Assembly (NCBI RefSeq): GCF_963678975.1
Contig: NC_089281.1
Coordinates: 2,730,437 to 2,794,436 of the forward strand
Reading direction: 5' to 3'
DNA: 64,000 bases
Source: Dysidea avara
Lineage: Eukaryota; Porifera; Demospongiae; Dictyoceratida; Dysideidae
The stretch's first letter is position 1. Each line of letters opens with the position of its first letter. Both the position numbers and the translations under genes were made by a program. The notes beneath the pieces are model-generated. The model was not told the DNA's origin and did no database searches. It saw nothing but the letters and a program-made list of their open reading frames with translations. Positions 1 through 11,788 of this stretch are shown here, piece by piece.

Positions 1-1290
1 GCCAAAGAGCTCTTCTACACATGCAATCAGTTGTAGTTTCCATGAAGTCAACTAACCTACTCTTCCCATATTAACTCGCTTCTGTAATTGCCTGGGGACA
101 CTTAAAAGCAGACAAATTGCACTCACTTTGACTGCCATCACTATCACGTGTTCTTAAACTGCTGAGTTGAAAGGCAGTGCTTGTTCAGCTTTCTGCTGTT
201 TTTTTTTTTTTTTTTCAGCTCAGTTTTTGCTGCTCAAGCAACTAGAGTAGCTAGCTATTCTGTCTCTATCAGTTTTTGTTTCTATAGTGTTTCTCTCCAA
301 AAGGCATCCTTCATGATCAACATTTCAGCAATAGTTCTCTATAGCTATAGTGCAACTATTTTTGATTCCAACTCACACACTTAAACCTTGACTGTGATAA
401 CTTATTAGAAGTTTTAATTTTTCTGAAAGCTTATCAATTTCTGCCATAAACTACAATACACACTGTGGAGTTTGATCATTTGATCTGCTCTTTTACATCA
501 TTCTCACAGCTAGCACATGCAAAGCGCATTGGCCATGACTAAAATTCTAAAGTCTAGACACTGACTAGCATCTACTTGTACAACAAATTCTATCATTGGT
601 TATTCCCAATAGCACAGTCTCTAAACTAGGAACTAAATCACTGTAACTATTATTTCGTATTATACACTGAACAATAAAAGATAGTAAGGGAGAGTGTCTA
701 ACTAAGTTAGGACACTTTCTGGCAAAATCACTGCATAATTTAAAGGGCGTTCATGGTATATAGAACAAAGGCTTTACCTAAATTTAGCGCCTATAAACAG
801 CAGCTGGTGTATAGCTAGCTAGTGTGTATTTTCAGCTTTAGTCACAACTTGATACTTGAGTAAAAATGCTTCTTTTGCACTTAGAACATTAAATCTAGTG
901 AAATTATTGCTATAAGCATCTCTCAAGTTAACAAAGCTACACGAGGGATGGGCACAGCCCCACAAAAGCTAAAGCTATTTTATACTGATGTTTCAGGACT
1001 AAAAATTTTGATGTAGAGTGATTTTATATGCACACATATCTAAATCATGCTGCTTTCTAAGTGGACTACATTGATCAAGAGTTGTATAGGGATGAATGAC
1101 AACCATGCCTGAGTAGTTCAGCTAGCCTAAAGATAGTATATACAAGATCATCAGGCATGTGCATTTCATGTGCAAAAATATTCTTGCAGGCTAATTAAAT
1201 AATTATGCCCATTCATAGGATAGGGCTGCAGATGTAGTTTTCATATTCAGCATACTATGCACTGTAAAAATTAGTAGCGAATTTCTCTAA
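1..1290. other. Intergenic stretch, no gene recognised
   Basis: AT-rich sequence with a T-run near 200 and many short stop-rich frames. The one short open frame at the left edge is low-complexity and has no family signature. I see no exon, RNA gene or clear transposon end here. Confidence 0.6.
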
Positions 1291-1294
1291 TTTC

Positions 1295-1425
1295 TGCTAC
1301 AATACTGATGTTCACTACTTTTGTAGTGACCTTCACTACATAGTAGTGATTGTCACTATAATAGTGACAGTCACTACAAAATTAGTAGTAAATGTCACTA
1401 CACAAAAATAGTGAGTATTGTGGCA
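1295..1425. repeat. Palindromic MITE-like hairpin
   Basis: Two arms of about 65 bp are imperfect reverse complements. The left arm begins TGCTACAATACTGATG, and the right arm read in reverse begins TGCCACAATACTCACT. Inside, GTAGTGACNNTCACTAC units recur. It looks like a foldback MITE; no target duplication was recognised. Confidence 0.6.
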
Positions 1426-1919
1426 GACATTAGTAGTGACCTTCACTAGTTTATAGAGGATTCTCAATAGTGTTATGTGTGGTGACTGTTCTATTGGAGT
1501 ATTTGACTGACTGCTCTATTAGAGTATCTTGAATTGTTTAAAAAAATTTTTTTTAGGAGGGGCACACGCCCCCTTTTGGTTTTGCCACTGGGTATACCAG
1601 AAGGATTTTTAAGTGGAGCTAAATAATACATGAATTATGTATATAGCTATATATATATAGTCTAGCTACATACCATTTTAAGGGTCAGAATTGGGCTGTG
1701 TGTGCATAGCTAGTAATGTTGACTGCCCAACTGTAAGCCAATACTGCTAGACTAGTGCTGCAGCTGGTCTATATACTGCATCCAAGGATTGTATCATATG
1801 TATGCTGTGTTGAAATTTGAATTAGCTTTGAGCTGAGTGTATAATAGGCAGTTGTCACTTGGATGTCATGCCATGATCAGTCGAGAACTGTCTATTCTAT
1901 CTGTACTTAAATTTGATAT

Positions 1920-3720
1920 TTTACAGGCAGCTGGATAAGTCAGTTGTCTGGACTGGATTCTGGGTGTGAGCCTGTTATTCATGCCGTTCATGAACTATAT
2001 AGTCAACCTGATAGTTACTGATGTTGTTCTCCTCATTCATGCTTCTAATGCCATTAATTCTCTTGCTCGGAATACTGCCCTGATGAACGTTCAAGAACTG
2101 TGTCCTCCTTTCTCTGTGCCCTTAATCAACACATATCGGCAACCAGTTAAACTTTTTGCTGATGGTGAGTCTATTTTATCTACTGAGAGTACTACTCAAG
2201 GTGACCCTATGGGAATGCCTGTGCATGCATTTGGAATTTTACCTTTGATATAGTTCATTAAATTTGGTATGCAGATGATGCTTGTGTCAGCAGTTCTTTG
2301 CAGAATCTCCGTCAGCAGTGGGATGATTAATTGTCACTTGGTCCTGATTATGGATACTGTATTTAAGTGTTGGAAGACAGTGCCACTGCTGATGCCAACA
2401 TTTTCAATGGTATAGGTTTGTAGTGATGGACAAAGATATCTGGGATCAGCTACTAGTAGCTTTGTGTCAGCACAAGTGCATGCGCAGTCCTGGTGTGATG
2501 AGCTATCTTTGCTCACTGACATTGCTAAATCTCAACCTCACGCTGTCTTTTCTTCGTACATTCATGGTTTTGCAAGCAAGTGGACCTTTCTGTGTTGGAC
2601 TCTAATGTTTCCCAACTATTTAAGCCATTAGATCATTTCATAAATACCATTTTCCTTTTTGTTCTGACAGAGCAACCACATGCACATTGTAATGGCTTAC
2701 TTTGAAATCTCCTAAGCTTAGCTTACCTATAAGGGAAGGAGTACTTGGAATTGTTGAACTGTCAAAAGCTGCCATATCCCAGAGTATGTGGCTAACTCAT
2801 TAATAGTCACCACTTCACTTGGTGCCATCCTAACTGGTAGATCATCTGCTACAGTATTGGATGCTCATGATCAAATGTTTATAGCTAAGTCTGATGTTCA
2901 TCATTCTAATCGAGAGCAGACTATATAGAAGACAATTTGATAACATTTACCAGCAACTCTCCACTCCTTAGAAGAAATGTGTTGACTTTGCTAAGGAGAA
3001 GGGTGCTTCTTCTTGGCTTTCAGCAATGCCAATTCAGAAGCATTGGTATGCTTTACATAAATGATATGCTATAGTTATCTGGGACTCACTAATTTCCCAG
3101 CCACCTGTGCTTTTGGGAAGCCTTTTTCTGTTGACCATTCACTTCACTGTTCCTTTGGTGACTTTCCCACAATTAGGCACAATGAATTACATGATGTGAC
3201 AGCTGATTTGCTGTCTCAAGTCTGTTCTAATGTAGCTACAAATTTGAACCACACCTTCAACCACTTTCAGGTGAAACCTTTTCTCATCATACAGCAAATG
3301 CAGATGACCAAACAAAATTGGATATCTCTGCTAAGAGTTTCTGTAACACTCCATGAGTGGCCTTTTTGATGTGAGAGTTTTTAATCTCTTGGCTAAGAGT
3401 CACATAAATATCAGTCTCTTTCTTCTTGCTATCGGAAAAATGAAAATGAAAAGCATGAGTATGAGGAAAGAGTTCGTAATCAACATGGAACCTTTACACC
3501 TCTTGCGTTTTCTTCTGCTGCTGGTGGTGGCATAGGACCTCGCATGGGACCCATCACTAGCTACATTTTACAGACGTTTGGACTCCCTTTTGTCTGACAA
3601 ACTACATCAGTCTTTTAACCAGACGATTTGTTGGAGTTTCTCCTTTTAAGATCAGTGATTATGTGTTTAAGAGATGCAAGATCGTGCTGCTGTCAGTGAA
3701 ATGTCTCTGGCAGTAAGTGA
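1920..3720 (+). pseudogene. Decayed non-LTR retrotransposon reverse transcriptase
   Basis: Several frames in order carry pieces of a LINE-type ORF2. Near 2190-2240 is the TTQGDPMGMP segment of a reverse transcriptase palm. Near 2265-2290 is WYADDACVS, the catalytic YADD box. Near 3100-3360 are FPTIRHNE and FFDVRVFN-like pieces of the C-terminal region, and near 3480-3700 the GTFTPL tail. Stops and frameshifts break every segment, so it is dead. The tail matches the scrap near 11.2 kb, so both come from one family. Confidence 0.75.
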
Positions 3721-4114
3721 AGCCAAAATATAATTTCTTCAGTGAATTTTGTTTTTGTTTTGTGAACGTATTAAAACCAGTCGAGAACTTGTAAATTTTT
3801 TTTTTACTGTGCAGAAATCACAAATGATTATAATGCACAGTGTTACAAAAATTATCCAAAGAAGGGGAATTAACTATATAGGGGGGAAGGGGGTTCCAAA
3901 GTTTAATTGCAGAGGGGGAAAAGGAAAATTTATACGAGTCAATGTTTGTCATCAGTTTCCTGTAGTATCCTTTCTTAATCGCGAATCATTAGGGGTAAAG
4001 TACTCTTTGGGGATATTAATAATTTTATACATCATTACAAGTTTATAGCTCTCTTTCTTCTTTGTTGTAAAGGAGGTAAGTTAAGTGTGCTTAGCAACAC
4101 TAGAGTAACTTGAA

Positions 4115-4640
4115 AACTCATTTAGCAAAATCTGGCCGCTCTTCTCTGTACTGCTTCAATTCTATTAATATTATTTAAGGTATGGGGATCCCATACAGAT
4201 GATGCATATTCAAGCTCTGGCCTGACCATACTTCTGTAGCAGTTACATTTTACAGTGCTTGGACAGTGGCGCAGGTTTCTGTAAATAAAGGCATTGATTT
4301 GGTTAGCTTTATTGGTGATTGTTTGGATATGGTCATTGAAGGTAAGCTTGTTGTCGATGGTGACTCCTAGATATTTGGCAGATGGAACTTCCTTAAAGGG
4401 AGAATTTTCAATATAATACCGCGTGTGCAAGATAGGATTGCGTTGGTTTGTTACTCTCAGGAACTCACATTTCAGGATATTGAATGTCATCTTCCATCTG
4501 TTGGCCTATTGAGCAAGTAGGTCTAAGTCCTGTTGTAAGCTTAAGCAGTCAGCAATTGATGTTATTCGAGAATACAACAATACGTCATCTGCCGGCATAC
4601 AGTTTGATCTTATCGTGGATGGTACAAAAGAATATTTAGT
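4115..4640 (-). pseudogene. LINE reverse transcriptase C-terminal fragment
   Basis: The minus strand encodes the region after the palm: ADDVLLYS, QQDLDLLA, an in-frame stop, NRWKMTFN, then AKYLGVTIDNKLTF and VRPELEYASSVWDPH, all typical of CR1/Jockey-like LINE polymerases. Upstream the KLYADD box is broken by a small insertion and frameshift. It is a 5'-truncated dead copy on the strand opposite to the fragment at 1.9-3.7 kb, and a different family from it. Confidence 0.75.
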
Positions 4641-4734
4641 TACAACTACACATACAACTACACAGCCAAACTACTACTGCTACTACTAGTACTGCTACTA
4701 TATACTACTACTAGGAATACAATCAATCAAGGAA

Positions 4735-5215
4735 AAAGGGGATTGTTATCATCATCATTGTCCTGAACAGCCCAATATCTTAAAATCATTTTAGCATTGC
4801 TTTGCCACAGTGCAACAGAAAGTTGTTGTAATAAATTCTTTCTTGCAAGCTTGGTAGGAACACCGCTTCTAGGGGTGGTACGGTCAGCAATAATTCTTAA
4901 CATTCTCAGGGCAAAAGGGGTCCACACTCCAAAGCACTCCACTACCAAAGGAACAAACTCAGAACCAGCCTTCTCCACAGCTGCCAAATGCTTCTCATCC
5001 TTGGCCAACTCTCCAGCTGCAGCAGCTACCCCAGCACATGCAGCAGAAGAGGAAATGAAAGCAGGCTGAATAGTGCTGCGTACAGAGACGTCGAAGTAAG
5101 CAGAACGTCCGTGTTGAAAATCAGGATGAAAGATATCACCAGGCCGCAGGCCATCATCATATGAAGCCCTCTGTTCCTTAAGGACACCAGGATTCTCTTA
5201 TCGTGGATGGAATTT
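4735..5215 (-). pseudogene. Retroelement ORF C-terminal fragment
   Basis: A minus-strand frame open from about 5215 to 4735 reads LRPGDIFHPDF, AYFDVSVRS, FVPLVVECFGVWTPFAL and a final NLLQQLSVALW plus AKMILRYW. I recognise this as the conserved C-terminal part of non-LTR polyproteins common in sponges and cnidarians. No polymerase domain adjoins it, so it is a truncated insert just upstream of the TRAF-like gene. The family assignment is from memory of related polyproteins. Confidence 0.55.
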
Positions 5216-5506
5216 TCTGACCCTTGTAGCTATTTGGCAGGTCCCTAGTGGGATAGGCTTGGGGATAGCTAGTCTGGGGGTGCGACTAGGGCCATTCACA
5301 GGTGGCCATTCACAGAAAAAGCAGCCGCCAGCGTACCTAGACAACACGCAGCCTTAAAATCGCATCCGGTTACGTGTACTGTATCGGGAAACCACATGCC
5401 ACCGCAACCTGTCATATCCCGTGTATAATTCTGTAGAAATGAAGCGGTGTGGACAGTTTGGAGAGTTCCAAGATAAGTGTGCGAGGCTATCGAATTCCTC
5501 CGCACC

Positions 5507-6916
5507 ATGTCATTTATTCAAGCAAAATTTGGAGATAGATTAGTGATGATCAGAACGTCCCACAGTCGAAAGTCCAGCAGCTCATCCACAGTGACCAGTA
5601 CGCCACGATGTTCGATCCCTGACAAAGACGGTGGGTACTTTTTTGAGTTCGTGGATTCAACGCACAACGATGACTTCTTGTGCAAAATTTGTCTCCTGCC
5701 TAGTCGAGATGCGCAACTCAGCGAATGTTGCGGACACACTTTTTGTAAAATTTGTGTTTACAAGGTAAAGCGTAATAAGTCTTCTGACTCTTACAAAAGC
5801 AAAAGCTGTCCAGTGTGCTGTAACAAAGAATTTCAAACCTTTTCCAACAAGCAAATTGACAGAAAGATTAGGAGTTTGCAAGTGTACTGCTCTAACAGGG
5901 ACAAGGGCTGTGAATGGCAAGGAGAAGTTAATGACATTCAGAATCACCTTGAGAACAATGGTGGTTGTAAGTTTGAGGAAATGATATGCCCAAGTGAGTG
6001 TGGGGTGATTGTACAACGACAATATCTTACTGATCATGTCAAATCAGACTGTCCGTGTCGTAAGGCAGAGTGTGAGTACTGCCATGAAACGGGAGACCAC
6101 CAATTTATAAAGGGTGAACACAAGGAACAGTGTCTAAAAGTTCCATTAGATTGTCCCAACCATTGTGATGTTGAGTATATCCTTCGTGAAGACCTGGATG
6201 AGCACAGGAAAGTGTGTTCACTTGAGTTGGTTAGTTGCAAGTACATGAAGTTAGGATGTGGGGCAAGGATGGCACGTAAAGAAGAGGAAGAACACGGGAA
6301 AGAGAAAATGGAGGAACACTTATTCATGGCGATTGGACGTATTGATCAACTGGAAACTACATCTAATAGTAAACACGTCTATCTTCTTGACCAACTTAGA
6401 ACATTAGAGAATCGCATTTTGCACCTCACCGATAACCTTTGGTCTCAGCATATAGCAGCAATGGCAGCCTCAACTGCTAGCAATACCCATGTTTTACCAG
6501 TGATTGTGAAGATGGACGAATATAGCAAAGTGAAGGCAAACAGAAAACTGTGGTGCAGTCCTAGCTTTTATACACATGTACATGGTTACACAATGTGCTT
6601 GGGGGTCGGTCCTGTTGGATATACAAGTAAAACACATCTCTCAGTTTACCTCTACATCAGAAAGGGAGAACATGATCATCTGTGCTTGCCACTTCATGGA
6701 GTATTCGAAGTAACGTTGCTGAACCAAAGCTGTGACAGTGGACATCACTCAAACAAAATACCTCTAGATCGTTACAACGAAGATAATGCTAGAAGAACAC
6801 CTACGGACATCTCATACAAGGGGTGGGGATTTGTAGAATTCGTCTCTGATAAATGTCTAACTGCTAACTATCTCAAAGATGACAGCATCTACTTTAGAAT
6901 CACTTTTAGTTTGTGA
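5507..6916 (+). CDS. TRAF-like RING/MATH protein, single exon
   Basis: Predicted E3 ubiquitin ligase or adaptor of the TRAF type, which acts in the cytosol below innate immune and TNF-like receptors. The ATG at 5507 sits in a CACCATGT context and gives 469 residues. Residues 59-104 form a C3HC4-like RING (CKIC, CGHTFCKIC, CPVC). About 118-260 are TRAF-type zinc fingers (CSNRDKGCEW, CPNHCDVEYI, LGCGARM). A short helical region near 285-315 probably forms a coiled coil. About 325-469 form a MATH/TRAF-C domain ending YFRITFSL. The frame could extend upstream to 5477 without an ATG, but the internal ATG is preferred. No introns interrupt it, unlike the neighbouring sarcoglycan and NSF-like genes, so it may be a retrocopy-derived or expanded family member. 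Which TRAF subgroup it belongs to cannot be told by eye. Confidence 0.85.
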   Translation: MSFIQAKFGDRLVMIRTSHSRKSSSSSTVTSTPRCSIPDKDGGYFFEFVDSTHNDDFLCKICLLPSRDAQLSECCGHTFCKICVYKVKRNKSSDSYKSKSCPVCCNKEFQTFSNKQIDRKIRSLQVYCSNRDKGCEWQGEVNDIQNHLENNGGCKFEEMICPSECGVIVQRQYLTDHVKSDCPCRKAECEYCHETGDHQFIKGEHKEQCLKVPLDCPNHCDVEYILREDLDEHRKVCSLELVSCKYMKLGCGARMARKEEEEHGKEKMEEHLFMAIGRIDQLETTSNSKHVYLLDQLRTLENRILHLTDNLWSQHIAAMAASTASNTHVLPVIVKMDEYSKVKANRKLWCSPSFYTHVHGYTMCLGVGPVGYTSKTHLSVYLYIRKGEHDHLCLPLHGVFEVTLLNQSCDSGHHSNKIPLDRYNEDNARRTPTDISYKGWGFVEFVSDKCLTANYLKDDSIYFRITFSL

Positions 6917-6925
6917 CACTTAATG

Positions 6926-6965
6926 ACTATTTTGTAAGTACATTACTGTGTACTTACAAAATAGT
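6926..6965. repeat. Perfect 17-bp inverted repeat after TRAF-like stop
   Basis: ACTATTTTGTAAGTACA, a 6-base loop, then its exact reverse complement. It begins 10 bases after the TRAF-like stop codon, so any 3' UTR would carry a strong hairpin. It may be a tiny MITE or a 3' regulatory structure. Confidence 0.7.
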
Positions 6966-7234
6966 ACATTACTATGTAATTATATTATTTGTGAATATCT
7001 TTATGTAATAATACGTATTATACACAAATGCATTAAACACATGAAATCATTATTATTTAATGTATAATTGTAATGGATGAAGGCTCTTCAGTATAAAAAA
7101 GTTTTGACAAAATATTTTAAAAGCTTATGTATAAGCTTGCTAGCTACTTAATTATGTATGGGCACGTAGTTACGTATAGTACACCTACATTCAATGATAG
7201 ACTTCTTTATTACATATTATCTGAAAATGTGATC

Positions 7235-7427
7235 AGATTTGACAAAACCATGCAGGCTTCCACACACATCTAATTCTTCGTCGACTTTAACCATTAACCA
7301 GTCAGTACAATTTTCACATAATTCTCTCATTGCGTTATGCAATAACAGGTCAAAATTTGAAAGTGATAGTTTACTGTTATGGTTCTTAAATCTGGACATG
7401 TGTGGAAGCCTGGTTTTGTCAAATCCA
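7235..7427. repeat. Short MITE with ~33-bp terminal inverted repeats
   Basis: The left end GATTTGACAAAACCATGCAG is mirrored at the right by CCTGGTTTTGTCAAATCC, with GGCTTCCACACA following in each arm. The centre has no coding signature. Target duplication not resolved. Confidence 0.6.
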
Positions 7428-7431
7428 GTCA

Positions 7432-8480
7432 CATAATTATGTTGTTTCTTGAATTTCAGATACATCATCATAGCAGGTACTTTGTGTGGGCTTGGGTCTC
7501 ATCTGTATAACTTATCCATGCATACTCTCTCCATACAAAAATATGCTTTAACAACCGTAACCATTCACTATACTAATCTCCAGAGACATTTTCAGTCACT
7601 ACAAAAGTAGCGATGGCCATAGCCACTAAGTTGTTCTTACATGTAGCTACAGTACTACTGACCATGATTAATTGATATACATGGATAATGCCAGTAGGTG
7701 TATATGCAAGGATAATAATAATACTCTATACATACTGTGTAGTTGCCAGACAAGTAGCTAGTGGTTGCTAGGCAAGTAGCTACACAGCTAGATAATTAGT
7801 TTTAGCTCTAAGACAGTGTTGTGAAGTAATTATTGCATGACATAATGATGAAATCATACACATACAGTACAGTTTCTGAGAATAGCGGATTTCTTTAGAA
7901 GTATCACCGGTATTTTCACTAGTCACTTCATAGTACATTGAGTGTTCAAGGAGCATGTCAACTATTCTAAATAGGGTTAACAATGCATTCATAATCTGTA
8001 TCATACAGTGGAACTTCTCTATTACAGACATTTTGGGACCCAGAATTGTTGGCCACTTTTTGTTGTAATATAGAGGTTTTCTTCTTTCAGAGGTATAAAC
8101 CAGACCTGTTGGGACCAAATTTTTGTCCTTATTATGGAGGTTTTTTTCTACTGTGTCCTTAATTTGGGGAGTTTGTTAAGAGAGGTTGTTACAACACTTA
8201 TACACACGTAACCACTATACATGGAAGCACTAATGGTGTGTGTTGTAGCTATGTGTGTGCATGTGTGTGTGTGTGTGTGTGTCTTTGTATGCCATGTGTT
8301 TGTTCTGCTTGTGTATACAATAGAACAACAACTTCATCATCTTATGTGTAAAATAATTATCACTCAGCAGCCTTATGGTACTCATTGTGTGACTAACTGA
8401 TGGTAGTACAGGAACATACTTTTAAATGTTTAGAGTTTTTTGTTGTTGTTGTAAATAGTACTATATATATAATGCTCTAC
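7432..8480. other. Gene-free stretch with microsatellite and MITE-like pieces
   Basis: No exon is recognised. Around 8009-8200 is a piece starting ACAGTGGAACTTCTCTATT that recurs in altered form near 8800 (ACAGTGGAACCTGTTAATCA) and 10777, suggesting a MITE family. A GT microsatellite lies at about 8250-8282. Confidence 0.5.
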
Positions 8481-8738
8481 ATGGGCCGGCATAGCTAAAA
8501 GTTGATTAACCATATAATTTGTGGCTGTTTATTATATTCTCAGTGTAGTCCCCACTAATTCTCAGAAAGTGTGTTATTATCCATTAATTTTAATTCTAAT
8601 CATGGGCTGCTGGCTGCATAGCTAAAAGTTATTTAACCATATATTTTGTGGATGTTTATTATATCCTCAATGTAGTCCCCACTAATTCTCAGAACTGAAG
8701 CCGTGTTATTATTAATTTTAATCCTAATCATTGGGATG
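8481..8738. repeat. Tandem direct duplication, ~128-bp unit
   Basis: Two adjacent copies share CATAGCTAAAAGTT, TTAACCATATA, TGTGG.TGTTTATTATAT and GTAGTCCCCACTAATTCTCAG in the same order. They differ by scattered substitutions and short indels, so the duplication is fairly old. No coding role is seen. Confidence 0.7.
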
Positions 8739-11129
8739 TATGCATGTAGAGGGTAACTTTAATGCTGACATATTTATACCGGAAGATGTCAATATTGTGT
8801 ACAGTGGAACCTGTTAATCAGGACACTTGACAGTAAGGGCATCTGTGTGATCTGGACACTTGGCAATAGTCACAAACTATCCCTTAGCATGCAAACAGAC
8901 CTGGAAAATCAGGACACCTTGGTCACTTTTGGTTGGTCCCGAGGTGTTCTTAATACATGGGTAGTGCTACATAATAATATGCCTATAGCTATATGATGTG
9001 ATTTCCAAATGCACGTACACTATTTCAGTGCAGCAGCTAATTGTGTGATAACATAGATAGTATGTACTTTCTGAGAGAGTATACTATGTATCTATGATCT
9101 AACAGTGGCCACTTAGCTGGCCGGCATTTATAACTACTTCAAATGTTGTTTACTGTTACAACATAAAATAATGGTAACACAAACAGGGTATATCAGGTGT
9201 ATGTCACAGTGCAGCATATTTGATCCTCCCACACAGTATAATTATGGGTATAAGTTTGTGCGGGGAGCCTGGAATATTGTGCCAACAGCCAGATTGTTCA
9301 AACCTTCTTGTTGTCCTTATCTCTGTAGTTAAGACTTTTGTAATAACCAAATAACGGATCATCATGTAAAACTAACATTAGGCATAATAATTATTGCTGA
9401 TAGTAACAATTATAATAAACTAATGATTTTCATGTTGCAATGTTAGTTATTCATCACATATATAACTCAAATGCCTACATGGATTATTACCAAAATGTAA
9501 CATTAACATGTTGAATTTCTCGTGAAACTTAAATTTCTCAGAATCTGGCTATACATGGGTTCAGGTTGAATATCACTACCAGATTCTCAGAACCCACCAA
9601 GAGGGCAAACCTAATACTTCCTGTACAAAGTGTAGGTAGCTATTCCTTACTACCCCAAACAAAAATTAATGGTTGTACACATTATTGGTCACTTGTACAT
9701 TGATGTACTTATAATACATTGTTAATGGACTGCTAGAAGCTCAGCTGTTGTGTATAGACTATATAGAAGCCTATTGTGTGTAGTGTATATAATTGATCAC
9801 CTTATTATCTAAATTCCATTACCAATGAATTGAAAGTGCTAGGTGTATATACAGCTCCATATAGCTAAACAAAGCTACTTGCCAAGTGTTCTTGAAATTA
9901 ATGGATCAATTTCTACATGCATTTGTGCATTTATTCACCAAGACCACACTCATGCAATGTCTTTTATATTTTGCCTCCATGCATTATTTTACAATTAATC
10001 AGTATAGAACAGTTCATGTGTAAAGCCATAAACCATGCTACAACAATCTATTTATCCTCCAGATGGTTTGATAAATAATCACAGAGCAGCTTGTGAGCAC
10101 CATGTACATATGTATACGAGCTGTTGACAATCTTCAGCATCACTGAATAAAATGTTAGTGCATGCATATATAATTCCTCTTATAAAACCTTTCCAACAAG
10201 CTGTGATGCCAAAATAATTAATTAGAAAAAACCTTCAATTCATCAGCATAATCATGGACATGTCTAAGTCCATGAAAGTACAGTTAAATTCAATTCATCC
10301 GTAAAAGCATCTCAGGCCAAAAAATTAGTATTCAGTTTGTAGCGTACTGGCATAAGAGAAATTTTTGAGGGTCAAAATTTTCATGAATTTTGCGAGTGAG
10401 TATATATATAGCACCACACGTATCACGATTGATTGTTTACAACATAAGAATACAAATATTGCTTTTACACATTTACACAAAAAATTCTTTCCTTAAAAAT
10501 TTTCGGTAGCTATATATATATATATATATATATATTAAAATTTACGTAACTATATGCTTGGTATAGAGAGGGGTACACACTTGAGCCTAAAATGGTCAGT
10601 GTCAGACACACATTGCTATAATGTTTTAACAAGTCCGATATAGACTGGGACCTGTTAATGTGGATGTACAAAAATTGCTGTGACCTGCTCAGAACACATA
10701 GTTGAGAATCTGTGATGTAATGCACTTCCATTGCTTTTAGTGGGGTAAAAGTTTCTGACACATTATTTTCACCTACAGTGGAACTTCTACATAACAAACT
10801 TAAATGATTGTGTGGAAGTTGCCTTTTTCAGATGTAAAATTGTATAGGTAGAGGTCTAAAGGGACTTCAGAAACTACATGCTCTTATACATGAGGTTTAC
10901 AATAGTACAGTTCTTTTTACACAGAGGGTCCTTTAACAGACTGAGGAAATTCTATTTATGCTCAATCAGTGACAAGGAGACTAATTTTGCAGGAATATCC
11001 TGTCACAACAATAATTATTACTCTAAGGTCATCATTGAATTGAAGGAGGGTTGACCATTGTTAGTGGTATACACTAGTTCCTGCATAATGCATTTAACCA
11101 TAGATAATATGATTTAACTCAGTCATGTT
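8739..11129. other. Gene-free intergenic stretch
   Basis: Repeat-rich, AT-rich DNA. It contains a TA microsatellite at about 10510-10536 and further CAGTGGAAC-type MITE fragments near 8800 and 10777. Short open frames have no family signature or splice framework. Confidence 0.5.
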
Positions 11130-11400
11130 ACAGGAAACACGAAATAACAAAGAAGAGAGCTTATGAATTGCAAATCCGTGAAATGGAACACAGTTCTTTT
11201 ACCCCTCTAGTGTTCTCTGCTTCCGGAGGAATGGGCCATGAAGCCAGTGTATTTTACAAGAGATTGGTGAGTTTATTGTCTAACAAATGGAATGACCCTT
11301 ATGCCACAGTATTAGGATGGATTAGATGTAAATTGTCATTTTGTTTGCTGCATTCAGCAATCCAGTGCATTAGAGGAGCGTGATCTTCACAAGGTAATTA
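11130..11400 (+). pseudogene. LINE ORF2 C-terminal scrap
   Basis: Encodes KRAYELQIREMEHSSFTPLVF, GMGHEASVFYKRLVSLLSNKW, LGWIRCKLSFCLL and IQCIRGA. This is the C-terminal tail also seen decayed at 3.48-3.70 kb. It is free-standing and ends soon after, so it is a fragment. Confidence 0.65.
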
Positions 11401-11516
11401 CATCAAAAGTGCTCCTGTGGCCTTGGTACAATCAGAGACTCAGTTTTTGATTTAATTGTTTAACTGTTTATTTGTATGTTCTAATCTAAAAAAAAACTTA
11501 AAATGTCACCTACATG

Positions 11517-11788
11517 CAGTGTTGGGCAGAACGCGTTACTTTCTAAAGCTAGTAATATCTAACGATAGTTACTTTACATAAGTAATGCATTATAAAATAG
11601 CACATTACTAGTCGTTACTGTAATATTATTACTTAATGTAATAACACAGCGCCGTGTAATATGTAATATAATTATTACTAGTTACTTTTAAATTGAAGTA
11701 ATATACGTATAACTGTATCACATTTCATCGCAGTGGCAGTAGAGTAATAAGCAATATATTGCTTTTTAAAAGTATTGGCCCAACACTG
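11517..11788. repeat. MITE with CAGTGTTGGGC termini
   Basis: It starts CAGTGTTGGGCAGAACGCG and ends GGCCCAACACTG, an 11-12-bp terminal inverted repeat. The inside is rich in GTTACT/AGTAAC. These ends are typical of a widespread hAT-like MITE type in animals. Flanking 8-mers CCTACATG and CCACAGTG match only partly, so the target duplication is degraded or absent. Confidence 0.65.

Noticed and set aside
181-384. Short open frame with phenylalanine run
   Set aside because: It arises from a T-tract; no family motif, splice context or conserved start.
5477-5506. Upstream extension of the TRAF-like protein
   Set aside because: The extension begins at a non-ATG codon; the ATG at 5507 has a good context.
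10510-10797. 95-codon minus-strand frame
   Set aside because: Ends in a TA microsatellite read as isoleucine/tyrosine repeats; no known domain.
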